Part shown: positions 35,782-43,891 of the stretch, piece after piece | Layout: each line of letters begins with the position of its first letter | Position numbering within the stretch: position 1 is the first letter of the stretch | Origin: Comamonadaceae bacterium | GTDB taxonomy: Bacteria > Pseudomonadota > Gammaproteobacteria > Burkholderiales > Burkholderiaceae_C | Length of the DNA: 57,759 nt | Direction: 5' to 3' | NCBI GenBank assembly: GCA_947479935.1 | Contig: CANKBG010000015.1 | Coordinates: forward strand, 1 to 57,759 | Made by a program: the position numbers and the translations under genes | Notes under the pieces: generated by a model | Seen by the model: only the letters and a program-made list of their open reading frames with translations | Database searches by the model: none | Told to the model about the DNA's origin: nothing

Positions 35782-37743
35782 TCAATACGCTTGACCCAAC
35801 TGTCCCAAGATGGCTGGGTTTTCCAAGGTACTAATGTCTTGCGTAATTTCTTCGCCCTTGGCCAAGCTGCGCAGCAAGCGGCGCATGATTTTGCCGGAAC
35901 GAGTCTTGGGCAAGTTCTCGCCAAAGCGAATGTCTTTGGGCTTGGCAATGGGGCCAATTTCTTTGGCAATGTGATCGCGCAATTGTTTGGCAATGGCCTT
36001 GCCTTCGTCGCCTGTGGGCAATGGACGCTTGAGTACCACAAATGCACAAATGGCTTCGCCGGTGGTTTCATCGGGACGACCCACCACAGCGGCTTCAGCC
36101 ACCAACTCGGTGCAACTGACCAATGCCGATTCAATTTCCATGGTGCCCATGCGGTGACCCGACACGTTCAACACGTCGTCAATGCGACCGGTGATGGTGA
36201 AATAACCAGACACAGCATCTCGAATGGCACCGTCGCCAGCCAAGTAATATTTGCCTTGGAAGTCGGCTGGGTAGTAGCTCTTGATGAAGCGCTCAGGGTC
36301 ACCCCAGATGGTGCGAATCATGGAAGGCCATGGGCGCTTGACCACCAAGATACCGCCTTGGCCATTGGGCATGTCTTTGCCTGTTTCGTCTACGATGGCG
36401 GCTTGAATGCCAGGGAATGGCAAGGTGCAAGATCCGGGCACCATGGGCGTGACGCCAGGCAATGGGGTGATCATGTGACCACCCGTTTCGGTTTGCCAGA
36501 AGGTGTCGACAATGGGGCAATTGCCGCCGCCCACATGCTTGTGGTACCACTCCCACGCTGCAGGGTTGATAGGCTCTCCCACAGAACCCAGCAAGCGCAA
36601 GCTGCTGAGGTTGTAGCTCTTTGGATGCACCGCGTCATTGGCTTCGGCCGCTTTGATCAAAGAACGAATGGCGGTAGGTGCTGTGTAGAAAATAGAGACC
36701 TTGTGGTCTTGAATCATTTTCCAGAAACGTCCAGCGTCGGGAAACGTAGGTACGCCCTCAAACACAATTTCAGTGCCGCCCAAGGCCAAGGGGCCGTAGG
36801 TGATATAGGTGTGGCCTGTGACCCAACCGATGTCTGCCGTGCACCAGAACACATCGTCTTGTTTCAAGTCGAAAGTCCATTTGGTGGTGAGGGCTGCGTG
36901 CAACAAGTAGCCAGCAGTAGAGTGTTGAACACCCTTGGGTTTGCCAGTTGAGCCAGAGGTGTAAAGTAAAAACAAAGGATGCTCAGCGCCCACCCACTCT
37001 GGCTCGCAAGAAGTGGCTTGTTTGGCCACCAAGTCGTGCATCCAGATATCGCGACCTGCCTTCATGGCCACGTCGGCACCACTGCGCTTGACCACCAACA
37101 CATTTTGAATGCTGCCGCAACCGCCCAATGCAATGGCATCGTCCACAATGGATTTCAAAGGCAATTGCTTACCACCCCGAATTTGATGGTCGGCTGTGAT
37201 GACAGCTTTGGCGCCGGTGTCTTCAATGCGGTCGCGCAAAGACTGCGCAGAAAAGCCACCAAACACCACGGAGTGTGTGGCGCCAATGCGGGCGCAAGCT
37301 TGCATGGCCGCCACGCCATCAATGGACATGGAAATGTAGATGACGACGCGATCGCCTTTTTGGATGCCGAGCGATTTAAGACCATTGGCTATTTGACATG
37401 TTTTGGCCAGCAGCTCGCTGTAAGTGATGCGTGTGACTTCACCACCGTCTGCTTCAAAAATGAGCGCAGTTTTGTTGCCCAGACCTTTTTCGATGTTGCG
37501 GTCTAAGCAGTTGTAAGAGGCATTCAGTGTGCCGTCTTCAAACCATTTGAAGAAAGGCGCCTTGGACTCGTCCAATACCTTTGTGAAAGGCGTTTTCCAA
37601 GAGATGAATTCTTTGGCCAGTCGGGCCCAGTAGCCTTCGTAATCGGTTTCAGCTTCCTTGCACAGCGCCAAATAAGCTGGCATGCCTGAGATGTGGGCGT
37701 TTTTGACGAAGTCTGCACTGGGCTGGTAAAGGGTGGCGCTCAT
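35782..37743 (-). CDS. acs: Acetyl-CoA synthetase
   Basis: AMP-forming acetate-CoA ligase of 653 residues. The P-loop [30 protein letters not shown] and the C-terminal [11 protein letters not shown] with the acetylatable Lys are intact. Lets the cell use acetate. AGGAGA precedes the ATG. It is transcribed toward ggt and away from the UPF0114 gene; the 162-bp gap has a TTGACA without a good -10. Confidence 0.97.
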   Translation of the reverse strand: MSATLYQPSADFVKNAHISGMPAYLALCKEAETDYEGYWARLAKEFISWKTPFTKVLDESKAPFFKWFEDGTLNASYNCLDRNIEKGLGNKTALIFEADGGEVTRITYSELLAKTCQIANGLKSLGIQKGDRVVIYISMSIDGVAAMQACARIGATHSVVFGGFSAQSLRDRIEDTGAKAVITADHQIRGGKQLPLKSIVDDAIALGGCGSIQNVLVVKRSGADVAMKAGRDIWMHDLVAKQATSCEPEWVGAEHPLFLLYTSGSTGKPKGVQHSTAGYLLHAALTTKWTFDLKQDDVFWCTADIGWVTGHTYITYGPLALGGTEIVFEGVPTFPDAGRFWKMIQDHKVSIFYTAPTAIRSLIKAAEANDAVHPKSYNLSSLRLLGSVGEPINPAAWEWYHKHVGGGNCPIVDTFWQTETGGHMITPLPGVTPMVPGSCTLPFPGIQAAIVDETGKDMPNGQGGILVVKRPWPSMIRTIWGDPERFIKSYYPADFQGKYYLAGDGAIRDAVSGYFTITGRIDDVLNVSGHRMGTMEIESALVSCTELVAEAAVVGRPDETTGEAICAFVVLKRPLPTGDEGKAIAKQLRDHIAKEIGPIAKPKDIRFGENLPKTRSGKIMRRLLRSLAKGEEITQDISTLENPAILGQLGQAY

Positions 37744-37905
37744 TTTTGTGTCTCCTAGGTAACTTATTCAAATAACTGGTGCTGAATGTCGTGCTTGGCT
37801 CTTACAAAGCCCTGACTGACAGTATTCTTTCATATCTTGTCAAAAGCGACACATTTCTGCAAACGCACGGCTTTAAAATCACACAAACTCTTCTAAATTT
37901 CATTC

Positions 37906-38517
37906 ATGGCATCGAAACCCCAACCCCATCCTGAAAAAGCAGCCCTGCGGCCCCTGCCCAAACTGATTTTTGCCAGCCGATGGCTGCAACTGCCCCTGTA
38001 CCTTGGTCTGATTGCGGCCCAGGCTGTTTACGTTTACCACTTTTGGGTCGAGCTGATTCATCTTTTGGAAGCGGTATTTGGCAGTCAAGCAGCCCTACAA
38101 GCTTTGATCTCTGGCATTGGCTACAAAGTGGACGCCCCCATCACGCAATTGAACGAAACCATCATCATGCTGGTGGTCTTAGCCCTCATTGATGTGGTCA
38201 TGATTTCGAACCTGCTCATCATGGTCATTGTGGGTGGCTATGAAACTTTTGTGTCCCGCATGAATTTGGAAAGCCACCCCGATCAACCAGAGTGGTTGGA
38301 CCATGTCAATGCCTCAGTCCTCAAAGTGAAACTAGGTACGGCTATCATCGGAATCAGCTCGATTCATTTGCTCAAAACCTTTATCAATGCAGCCAACTAC
38401 ACAGAACAAGTTTTGATGTGGCAAACCATCATTCACGTGACGTTCTTGCTAAGTGCCTTGGCCATTGCTTATACCGACAAATTGATGTCTCACCGCGGCA
38501 ACTCATCACAACATTGA
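37906..38517 (+). CDS. UPF0114 / YqhA family membrane protein
   Basis: Inner-membrane protein of 203 residues with about four helices. The N-terminal LPKLIFASRWLQLPLYLGL and MISNLLIMVIVGGYETFVSRM are typical of the UPF0114 family, whose function is unknown. A Lys/Pro-rich short cytoplasmic tail starts it. It is followed 19 bp later by fumarase on the same strand, so the three plus-strand genes 37.9-41 kb likely form an operon. Confidence 0.88.
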   Translation: MASKPQPHPEKAALRPLPKLIFASRWLQLPLYLGLIAAQAVYVYHFWVELIHLLEAVFGSQAALQALISGIGYKVDAPITQLNETIIMLVVLALIDVVMISNLLIMVIVGGYETFVSRMNLESHPDQPEWLDHVNASVLKVKLGTAIIGISSIHLLKTFINAANYTEQVLMWQTIIHVTFLLSALAIAYTDKLMSHRGNSSQH

Positions 38518-38536
38518 CACTTTGCGAAAGTAAAAC

Positions 38537-40090
38537 ATGACGACCCTGATCAAAGAAGAAGACCTGATTGAATCCGTGGCAGCCGCCCTGCAATACATCA
38601 GCTACTACCACCCCGCCGATTTCATCTCACATCTGGCCGCCGCCTACCACCGCGAACAGAGTCCTGCAGCCAAGGATGCCATTGCGCAAATTTTGACCAA
38701 CAGCAAAATGAGCGCCACGGGTCATCGGCCCATGTGCCAAGACACTGGCATCGTCAATGTGTTCTTAAAAGTAGGCATGGACATCAAATTTGAAAACTTC
38801 AAAGGCGGCTTAGAAGATGCCATCAACGAAGGTGTGCGCCGTGGTTACAACTATGCCGACAACATGTTGCGCGCGTCTGTGGTGGCAGATCCTGAATTTG
38901 CACGCAAAAACACCCAAGACAATTCTCCTGCCGTGATCTTCACTCAAATAGTGCCTGGCAACAAACTCGACATTACGGTGGCGGCCAAGGGCGGTGGCAG
39001 TGAAAACAAATCCAAAATGGTCATGCTTAACCCCAGCGACAGCGTTGTCGATTGGGTTTTGAAAACAGTGCCCACCATGGGCGCAGGCTGGTGCCCTCCC
39101 GGCATGCTGGGCATTGGCATTGGCGGCACTGCAGAAAAAGCGGCGCTCATGGCCAAAGAAAGTTTGATGGACGACTTGGACATGTACCAGTTGCTTGAAA
39201 AATCAAGCAAAGGCGAAAAGATCTCGCAAGTTGACAACATGCGGTTGGAAATTTATGACAAGGTCAATGCCTTGGGCATTGGCGCGCAAGGTTTGGGCGG
39301 CCTGACTACCGTGCTCGATATCAAAATCAAGATGTACCCCACCCATGCCGCCAGCAAGCCTGTGGCCATGATTCCCAACTGCGCGGCTACACGACACGCG
39401 CACTTCGTGATGGACGGCTCGGGCCCTGTTTACCTCGATGTGCCCTCGCTTGATTTGTGGCCCGATGTAAACTGGACACCCAACACAGAAAAGAGCAAGC
39501 GCGTTGACTTGAACACCCTCACACCCGCCGAAGTGGCCAGCTGGAAACCTGGCCAAACATTGTTGCTGAACGGCAAGATGTTGACGGGCCGAGACGCTGC
39601 ACACAAACGCATTCAAGACATGTTGGCCAAGGGCGAAAAGCTGCCTGTGGATTTCACCAACCGTGTCATTTACTACGTGGGCCCGGTCGACCCCATCAAA
39701 GGCGAAGCTGTAGGCCCTGCAGGCCCCACCACTTCCACTCGCATGGACAAATTTACCGAGATGATGCTGGCCCAAACCGGCCTCATTGCCATGGTGGGCA
39801 AGGCCGAGCGCGGACCTACTGCCATTGAAGCCATCCAAAAACACAAATCGGCCTACCTCATGGCAGTGGGCGGCGCGGCTTATTTAGTCTCCAAAGCCAT
39901 TAAAACTTCTAAAGTGCTGGCCTTTGCCGACTTGGGCATGGAAGCCATTTACGAATTTGATGTGGTTGACATGCCTGTCACAGTGGCCGTTGATTCGGGC
40001 GGCACCAGTGCCCACATAACAGGCCCAGTCGAATGGCAAAAACGAATTGCCACGGGTGAGTTCAAAGGCATCAAAGTTGCCGCCAATTAA
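38537..40090 (+). CDS. fumA: Class I fumarate hydratase (4Fe-4S, oxygen-sensitive)
   Basis: Converts fumarate and malate in the TCA cycle. The 517-residue length fits the fused class I form. GHRPMCQDTGIVNVFLKVG carries one cluster Cys; GAGWCPPGMLGIGIGGTAEKA and MIPNCAATRHAHF carry the other two expected Cys; GPTTSTRMDKF is the substrate loop. The symbol could equally be fumB/fum. The 3' end overlaps the start of murI. Confidence 0.95.
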   Translation: MTTLIKEEDLIESVAAALQYISYYHPADFISHLAAAYHREQSPAAKDAIAQILTNSKMSATGHRPMCQDTGIVNVFLKVGMDIKFENFKGGLEDAINEGVRRGYNYADNMLRASVVADPEFARKNTQDNSPAVIFTQIVPGNKLDITVAAKGGGSENKSKMVMLNPSDSVVDWVLKTVPTMGAGWCPPGMLGIGIGGTAEKAALMAKESLMDDLDMYQLLEKSSKGEKISQVDNMRLEIYDKVNALGIGAQGLGGLTTVLDIKIKMYPTHAASKPVAMIPNCAATRHAHFVMDGSGPVYLDVPSLDLWPDVNWTPNTEKSKRVDLNTLTPAEVASWKPGQTLLLNGKMLTGRDAAHKRIQDMLAKGEKLPVDFTNRVIYYVGPVDPIKGEAVGPAGPTTSTRMDKFTEMMLAQTGLIAMVGKAERGPTAIEAIQKHKSAYLMAVGGAAYLVSKAIKTSKVLAFADLGMEAIYEFDVVDMPVTVAVDSGGTSAHITGPVEWQKRIATGEFKGIKVAAN

Positions 40091-40985
40091 TCTCCATCTT
40101 CAAGATGTGGGTGACCCAGAAGGGGTCATCGGCGTTTTTGACAGTGGGATTGGCGGCCTGAGTGTGTTGAAAGCGTTGTGCGCAGAAATGCCGCACGAGC
40201 GCTTCATCTACTGGGCCGACAGTGGCTTTGCACCCTACGGCGAGCGCACCGATGAATTCATCATTGCCAGAAGCCGCGCCATCACTGAACAACTTCTGGC
40301 CAAAGGCCCCATCAAGGCGATGGTGGTGGCCTGCAACACCGCCACGGCAGTTGCCATTGAAAGTTTGCGCACCCATTACCCTCTTCTGCCTTTCATTGGC
40401 GTTGAACCCGCACTCAAACCTGCACTGGCACAAACTCAAACTGGGCTCGTAGGCGTGGTCAGCACGCAAGGCACATTGAACAGCGCACGCTTTGACAAGT
40501 TAATGAAGACTGTTGTTGCGGAGGCGTTGCCCAAGCAGGGCCATTTTGTTTTGCAAGCCTGCAAAGGTTTGGCACTGGCCATTGAAAAGCAAACTGAAAA
40601 ATCTTTCAACGACACCGCAGAAGTAGCGGATCTGTGTGCAAAGTATGTGCAAGGCATGGGCTCTTTCGGTCAAGCCAGCGGGCAAATAGACACCTTGGTT
40701 TTAGGCTGCACACACTATATTTTTGTGCAAGATATTTTGCAAAAATTGGTGGGCGCTGAAGTACGACTGATTTCAACGGGCGAAGCGGTTGCAAAACAAA
40801 CCAAACGCTTAATTACACCGCGCACTGAAGTGCCGCTTACCCAGACCCATTCAAGCAAAACTGCAAAGACAGAACTTTGGACCACGGGCGCCTTAAGCGC
40901 CCTTCAATCTGCGGCCCTTCGGTGGTTAGACTTGCCGCCAGAACACTGCCATCAAGCCGCAGCCCAAAGCTTCTCGCCGCCCTGA
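40077..40985 (+). CDS. murI: Glutamate racemase
   Basis: Makes D-glutamate for peptidoglycan. About 302 residues. The catalytic Cys pair is present in VACNTATAVAIE and LGCTHYIF; the N-terminal Asp-Ser lies in GVFDSGIGGLSVLKALC. The best start is TTG 40077, eight bases behind AAAGG, within the last 14 bases of fumarase; GTG 40107 also leaves the domain intact, and no in-frame ATG lies before FDSGIGG. The 3' end overlaps the converging YgjP-like gene by 34 bp. Confidence 0.9.
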   Translation: MPPINLHLQDVGDPEGVIGVFDSGIGGLSVLKALCAEMPHERFIYWADSGFAPYGERTDEFIIARSRAITEQLLAKGPIKAMVVACNTATAVAIESLRTHYPLLPFIGVEPALKPALAQTQTGLVGVVSTQGTLNSARFDKLMKTVVAEALPKQGHFVLQACKGLALAIEKQTEKSFNDTAEVADLCAKYVQGMGSFGQASGQIDTLVLGCTHYIFVQDILQKLVGAEVRLISTGEAVAKQTKRLITPRTEVPLTQTHSSKTAKTELWTTGALSALQSAALRWLDLPPEHCHQAAAQSFSPP

Positions 40986-41467
40986 TCTAGGTGGGTAAGG
41001 TAGACCCGAAGTTCAAATTCCCACTGCGCATAATCTGGCGCCATGTGATGGCATAGTTTGTAAAAAGCTTTGTCATGTTCGCGCACTTTCAAATGCGCTA
41101 ATTCATGCACCGCAATCATTCGTAAAAATGCAAGTGGCGTTTCTTTGAACAAGGATGCCACTTTGATGTCGCGCTTAGATTTCAGTTTGCTGCCTTGAAT
41201 ACGTGAGGTGGTGGTGTGCAAGCCCAAGGCATGTTGAATGATTTGCAGCTTGCTGTCATAAATTACTTTGTTAATGGGATCGGCCTGGCGCAAGAATTCA
41301 TTTTTAAGTTCCATGACGTAGTTGTAAAGCGCGCCATCGGTTCGCACGCTGTGCGGCTCTGCATGTCTTGACTTCAGCCAAGCACCCAAGCCTGGACCAT
41401 CTATGATTTTTTGCACTTGCAATTGCAAGTTGTCTGGGTAGGCCTGAAGGTAGCGAAAGGCAGACAT
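40952..41467 (-). CDS. YgjP-like (DUF45) zinc metallopeptidase
   Basis: Protein of 171 residues with the zincin signature HELAH followed by a third ligand in VREHDKAFYKLCHHM, and a C-terminal WEFELRVYLTHLDQGG. The family is predicted to be intracellular metallopeptidases related to M48; targets unknown. Its last 34 bp run antiparallel to the end of murI, both frames remaining coding. It follows the MFS gene by 12 bp. Confidence 0.85.
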   Translation of the reverse strand: MSAFRYLQAYPDNLQLQVQKIIDGPGLGAWLKSRHAEPHSVRTDGALYNYVMELKNEFLRQADPINKVIYDSKLQIIQHALGLHTTTSRIQGSKLKSKRDIKVASLFKETPLAFLRMIAVHELAHLKVREHDKAFYKLCHHMAPDYAQWEFELRVYLTHLDQGGEKLWAAA

Positions 41468-41479
41468 CAGGTTTGCGTT

Positions 41480-42751
41480 TTAGGCTTGTGCTTGGGCCTT
41501 GCTTTGACCTCGCTGCACATTGATGGGCAGCAACAAAGCCAAGCCAATGAGAAACAAAACAGCGGTGGCGCCTATGGCCAATCGCTGATTGCCAGATGTG
41601 ATCCATGTGATCAAACCATAGCCCAAGGGGCCAACAATGCTGGCCAGTCGAATGGCAAATGTCCACAAGCCAAAGAACTCAGCCAAGCGATGACTTGGAA
41701 TGAACAAGCCCGCCATGGCCCTTCCGGTGGATTGACTCGAACCCATGCAAACTCCCGCTAAGGCAGCCGCCCACCAAAACACTTCTTTGCTGGTGGTCAG
41801 TGCCGCCAACACACAGGTGATGCTCCAACCCACCAAGGTTAAGGCCAGCGCCAATTTGTGACCGATGCGATCTTGTGCATAACCAAACACCAAAGCGCCA
41901 GCCAAGGCCGCAATGTTGAGCACAAAAATAAGGACCATGGTTTCTTGCGGCTGAAAACCAATCACTTGTTCTGCGTAAATGGCCGCCAAGGTGATGGCCA
42001 CAGCCACACCGCCTTGATAGGCCACAGCACAAGCCATGAGCTGCATGAAATCTTTGTAGGCTTTGGCTTCTTGAAACGTTTGACGCAACTGTTGCCACTG
42101 ACTGCTTGAACGCTGGCGCGTGAGTTGAGGCTTGGCGTGTTCTTTCATGAGTGCAAAGGTAACGCTTGCCGCCATTGCGTAAATGACAGCCGTCACAAGC
42201 ATGGTGACTGGTACAAACTGTCCAGCAGTTTGCCCCTGGCCTTGGGCCCACAACACATAGGCCAAGCAAATGCCCAGCGTCAGCATGCCGCCCAAGTAGC
42301 CCCAGGCCCATCCCCAAGCACTCACGCGCCCCATGCCTTCGGGCGTGGCCAACTCAGGCAAAAAAGCCGCTGTTAAAGATTCACCATAAGAATAAAAAGT
42401 GTTGGAGATCACAATACAAACAACCGCCAAGGCCACTTGGCCCGGCCCCACCCAAGCCAAGGCTGCGGTGCTCACCACGCAGCCGGCCGTAACAGCCATC
42501 AGCAATTTTTTCTTGGCGGCATGCCGATCGGCCCACTCGCCCATGGCGGGCATGGTGAACATGACAATGGCGTAGGACAAACTGAGGGCACTGGTCCAAG
42601 CCAAAGTGGCCCACTCTGCTTGGTTGGCCACAGCGCCTACAAAGTAGGCTGCAAAGACAGCCGTGATAACGACAGTGGTATAGCCAGAATTAGCGAAGTC
42701 ATACATGGCCCAGCCAAAGACTTCCCTGCGCTTGATGCCAGAATTGAGCAT
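41480..42751 (-). CDS. MFS transporter, UMF1 / Atg22-like
   Basis: Inner-membrane protein of 423 residues with 12 predicted helices. The start GIKRREVFGWAMYDFANSGYTTVVITAVF is characteristic of the UMF1/Atg22-like MFS family; GEWADRHAAKKKLL is the A-loop motif. Substrates in bacteria are not well known; amino acid or peptide efflux is possible. It lies between the DUF6806-like gene (27 bp upstream) and the YgjP-like gene. Confidence 0.87.
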   Translation of the reverse strand: MLNSGIKRREVFGWAMYDFANSGYTTVVITAVFAAYFVGAVANQAEWATLAWTSALSLSYAIVMFTMPAMGEWADRHAAKKKLLMAVTAGCVVSTAALAWVGPGQVALAVVCIVISNTFYSYGESLTAAFLPELATPEGMGRVSAWGWAWGYLGGMLTLGICLAYVLWAQGQGQTAGQFVPVTMLVTAVIYAMAASVTFALMKEHAKPQLTRQRSSSQWQQLRQTFQEAKAYKDFMQLMACAVAYQGGVAVAITLAAIYAEQVIGFQPQETMVLIFVLNIAALAGALVFGYAQDRIGHKLALALTLVGWSITCVLAALTTSKEVFWWAAALAGVCMGSSQSTGRAMAGLFIPSHRLAEFFGLWTFAIRLASIVGPLGYGLITWITSGNQRLAIGATAVLFLIGLALLLPINVQRGQSKAQAQA

Positions 42752-42778
42752 GGCAAGTGGGCCAAGGCCTGATTGAAT

Positions 42779-43408
42779 TTAATGCAAATGACGTGGCCGA
42801 CGACCACCGCCATGGCCACCTTGCGGTCCGCCGCCGCTACCCCTTGGCGGTTTGCCCAGTTCAAGCGAGCTGACCAGATCGTTAAAACGTTCTGAAAATA
42901 ATTTGTCAATTTCTTGAACCACACCACTGAGCTCAGCCCCATCAAAGTGACGCTCCATGAGGCCCACCACATCTTGTACCAACAAGTCTCGCTGAGCTTG
43001 CATGATGGCAGCAGGATCGGGGCCGACAAACAAGATGAGAAAGTCATCGCGCGACTCAGTGCCGCGGGACTCATCGTCATCTTCAAATTCGGTGTCGTAG
43101 AAAGTGATTTCTAACTGCGCACCAGCGGCAGAGAGTTCATTGATGTTCATGCACAAGTCGTCTAGCACTTGGCGAAAGTCTTCGTCACCTCTGACAGTCC
43201 AACACAATTGCATTTTGTGTTCGGCAGCTTCAAACCGAATGCCAGGCTCTTCTTCGTAGAGGCTTTGGCCGCCTTCTGTGAGTGAACGCGCACCAGCATA
43301 TTTCCAAAGAGGCTTGGTGGCTTCTTGAAGGTCTTTGAAATCCACGTCATCACGCAACAGGACTTCACCATGAACATGAATCTCAAAGGGTGCGCTGTAG
43401 GATGTCAT
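42779..43408 (-). CDS. DUF6806-like protein with Gly/Arg/His-rich tail
   Basis: Soluble, acidic protein of 209 residues without signal peptide or membrane helix. It starts MTSYSAPFEIHVHGEVLL and has LWKYAGARSLTEGG and LCWTVRGDEDFRQVL. I recall this as a conserved Betaproteobacterial family (DUF6806) of unknown function; that name is from memory. The tail (about 190-209) is Gly/Arg/His-rich (GGGPQGGHGGGRRPRHLH) and could bind metal or nucleic acid. ATG 43408 was chosen; the ORF extends 16 codons upstream into tRNA-Leu, which cannot be coding. The 18-base gap after the tRNA has no clear ribosome site. Confidence 0.75.
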   Translation of the reverse strand: MTSYSAPFEIHVHGEVLLRDDVDFKDLQEATKPLWKYAGARSLTEGGQSLYEEEPGIRFEAAEHKMQLCWTVRGDEDFRQVLDDLCMNINELSAAGAQLEITFYDTEFEDDDESRGTESRDDFLILFVGPDPAAIMQAQRDLLVQDVVGLMERHFDGAELSGVVQEIDKLFSERFNDLVSSLELGKPPRGSGGGPQGGHGGGRRPRHLH

Positions 43409-43426
43409 GGCTGTTTGCTTAGTCGA

Positions 43427-43520
43427 TGGTGCCCCGAGCCGGAATCGAACCGGCACGCCCGTTATTCACGAAAGCGGCGGATTTTAAGTCCGATGTGTCT
43501 ACCAATTTCACCACCGGGGC
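43427..43520 (-). tRNA. tRNA-Leu (TAA)
   Basis: Minus-strand class II tRNA: acceptor GCCCCGG/CCGGGGC-like stem (GCCCCGG with TCGGGGC), anticodon TAA in ACTTAAAATC, long variable arm (CGCTTTCGTGAATAACG), T-loop GGTTCGATTCC, discriminator A and encoded CCA. It lies 18 bases upstream of the DUF6806-like start and may share its transcript. Confidence 0.96.
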
Positions 43521-43562
43521 TAAAGCTCTATTGTGCCTTCAACTTGAGCTTTTTTGACATTA

Positions 43563-43586
43563 AAAAGCCCTCAGGCGAGGGCTTTT
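43563..43586 (-). terminator. Rho-independent terminator after the 56-residue gene
   Basis: Perfect 10-bp stem AAAAGCCCTC / GAGGGCTTTT with a 4-base loop. On the minus strand it ends in TTTTT and follows the small basic-protein gene by about 45 bp. Symmetric flanks mean it could work both ways. Confidence 0.8.
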
Positions 43587-43629
43587 GTTGAATTCAGAAA
43601 TTGGCCCTGAATTCAAAAATAAACAATGA

Positions 43630-43800
43630 TTAACCGCCTTTTTTGGCGCGCTTGCCAGGGTTTTTCTTGCTGCGTGTGCCAACGCCGCGCTCTAAGCTGA
43701 CGCGTTGGCCACGGCCTGTGGTGGGCAACGTAACGCCGGGCAATGCCTTCAAGGGCGGTGTGTATTTGCGATCAGCTTCGGTAACAATCTTATTGCCCAT
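43630..43800 (-). CDS. Small basic protein of 56 residues, unknown function
   Basis: I read this from the minus strand; it is too short for usual ORF cut-offs. It starts MGNKIVTEADRKYTPPLKAL and ends SKKNPGKRAKKGG. GGAG lies 6 bases before the ATG and a terminator follows, so it is probably a real single-gene unit. The C-terminal half is rich in Arg, Lys and Gly (VSLERGVGTRSKKNPGKRAKKGG in two parts), suggesting nucleic-acid or ribosome contact. I believe similar small proteins exist in Burkholderiales, but I cannot confirm it. No domain is recognised. The opposite-strand 64-codon ORF here is a shadow. Confidence 0.75.
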   Translation of the reverse strand: MGNKIVTEADRKYTPPLKALPGVTLPTTGRGQRVSLERGVGTRSKKNPGKRAKKGG

Positions 43801-43891
43801 CAGTGGCTCCAGGAAAAAAAGTTCAAGGCAGTATTAAGCCACAGATTCGGATCAACTCTAGCCTGAGAGGCAAAATTAGCCCTTGAACGAT

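Noticed and set aside
35791..36951. Plus-strand 386-codon ORF
   Set aside because: Shadow of acs on the other strand; composition follows the acs codon pattern.
39203..39844. Minus-strand 213-codon ORF
   Set aside because: Antisense to class I fumarase, no recognisable domain.
41679..42317. Minus-strand 212-codon ORF in another frame
   Set aside because: Inside the MFS gene; Cys/His-rich random-looking translation.
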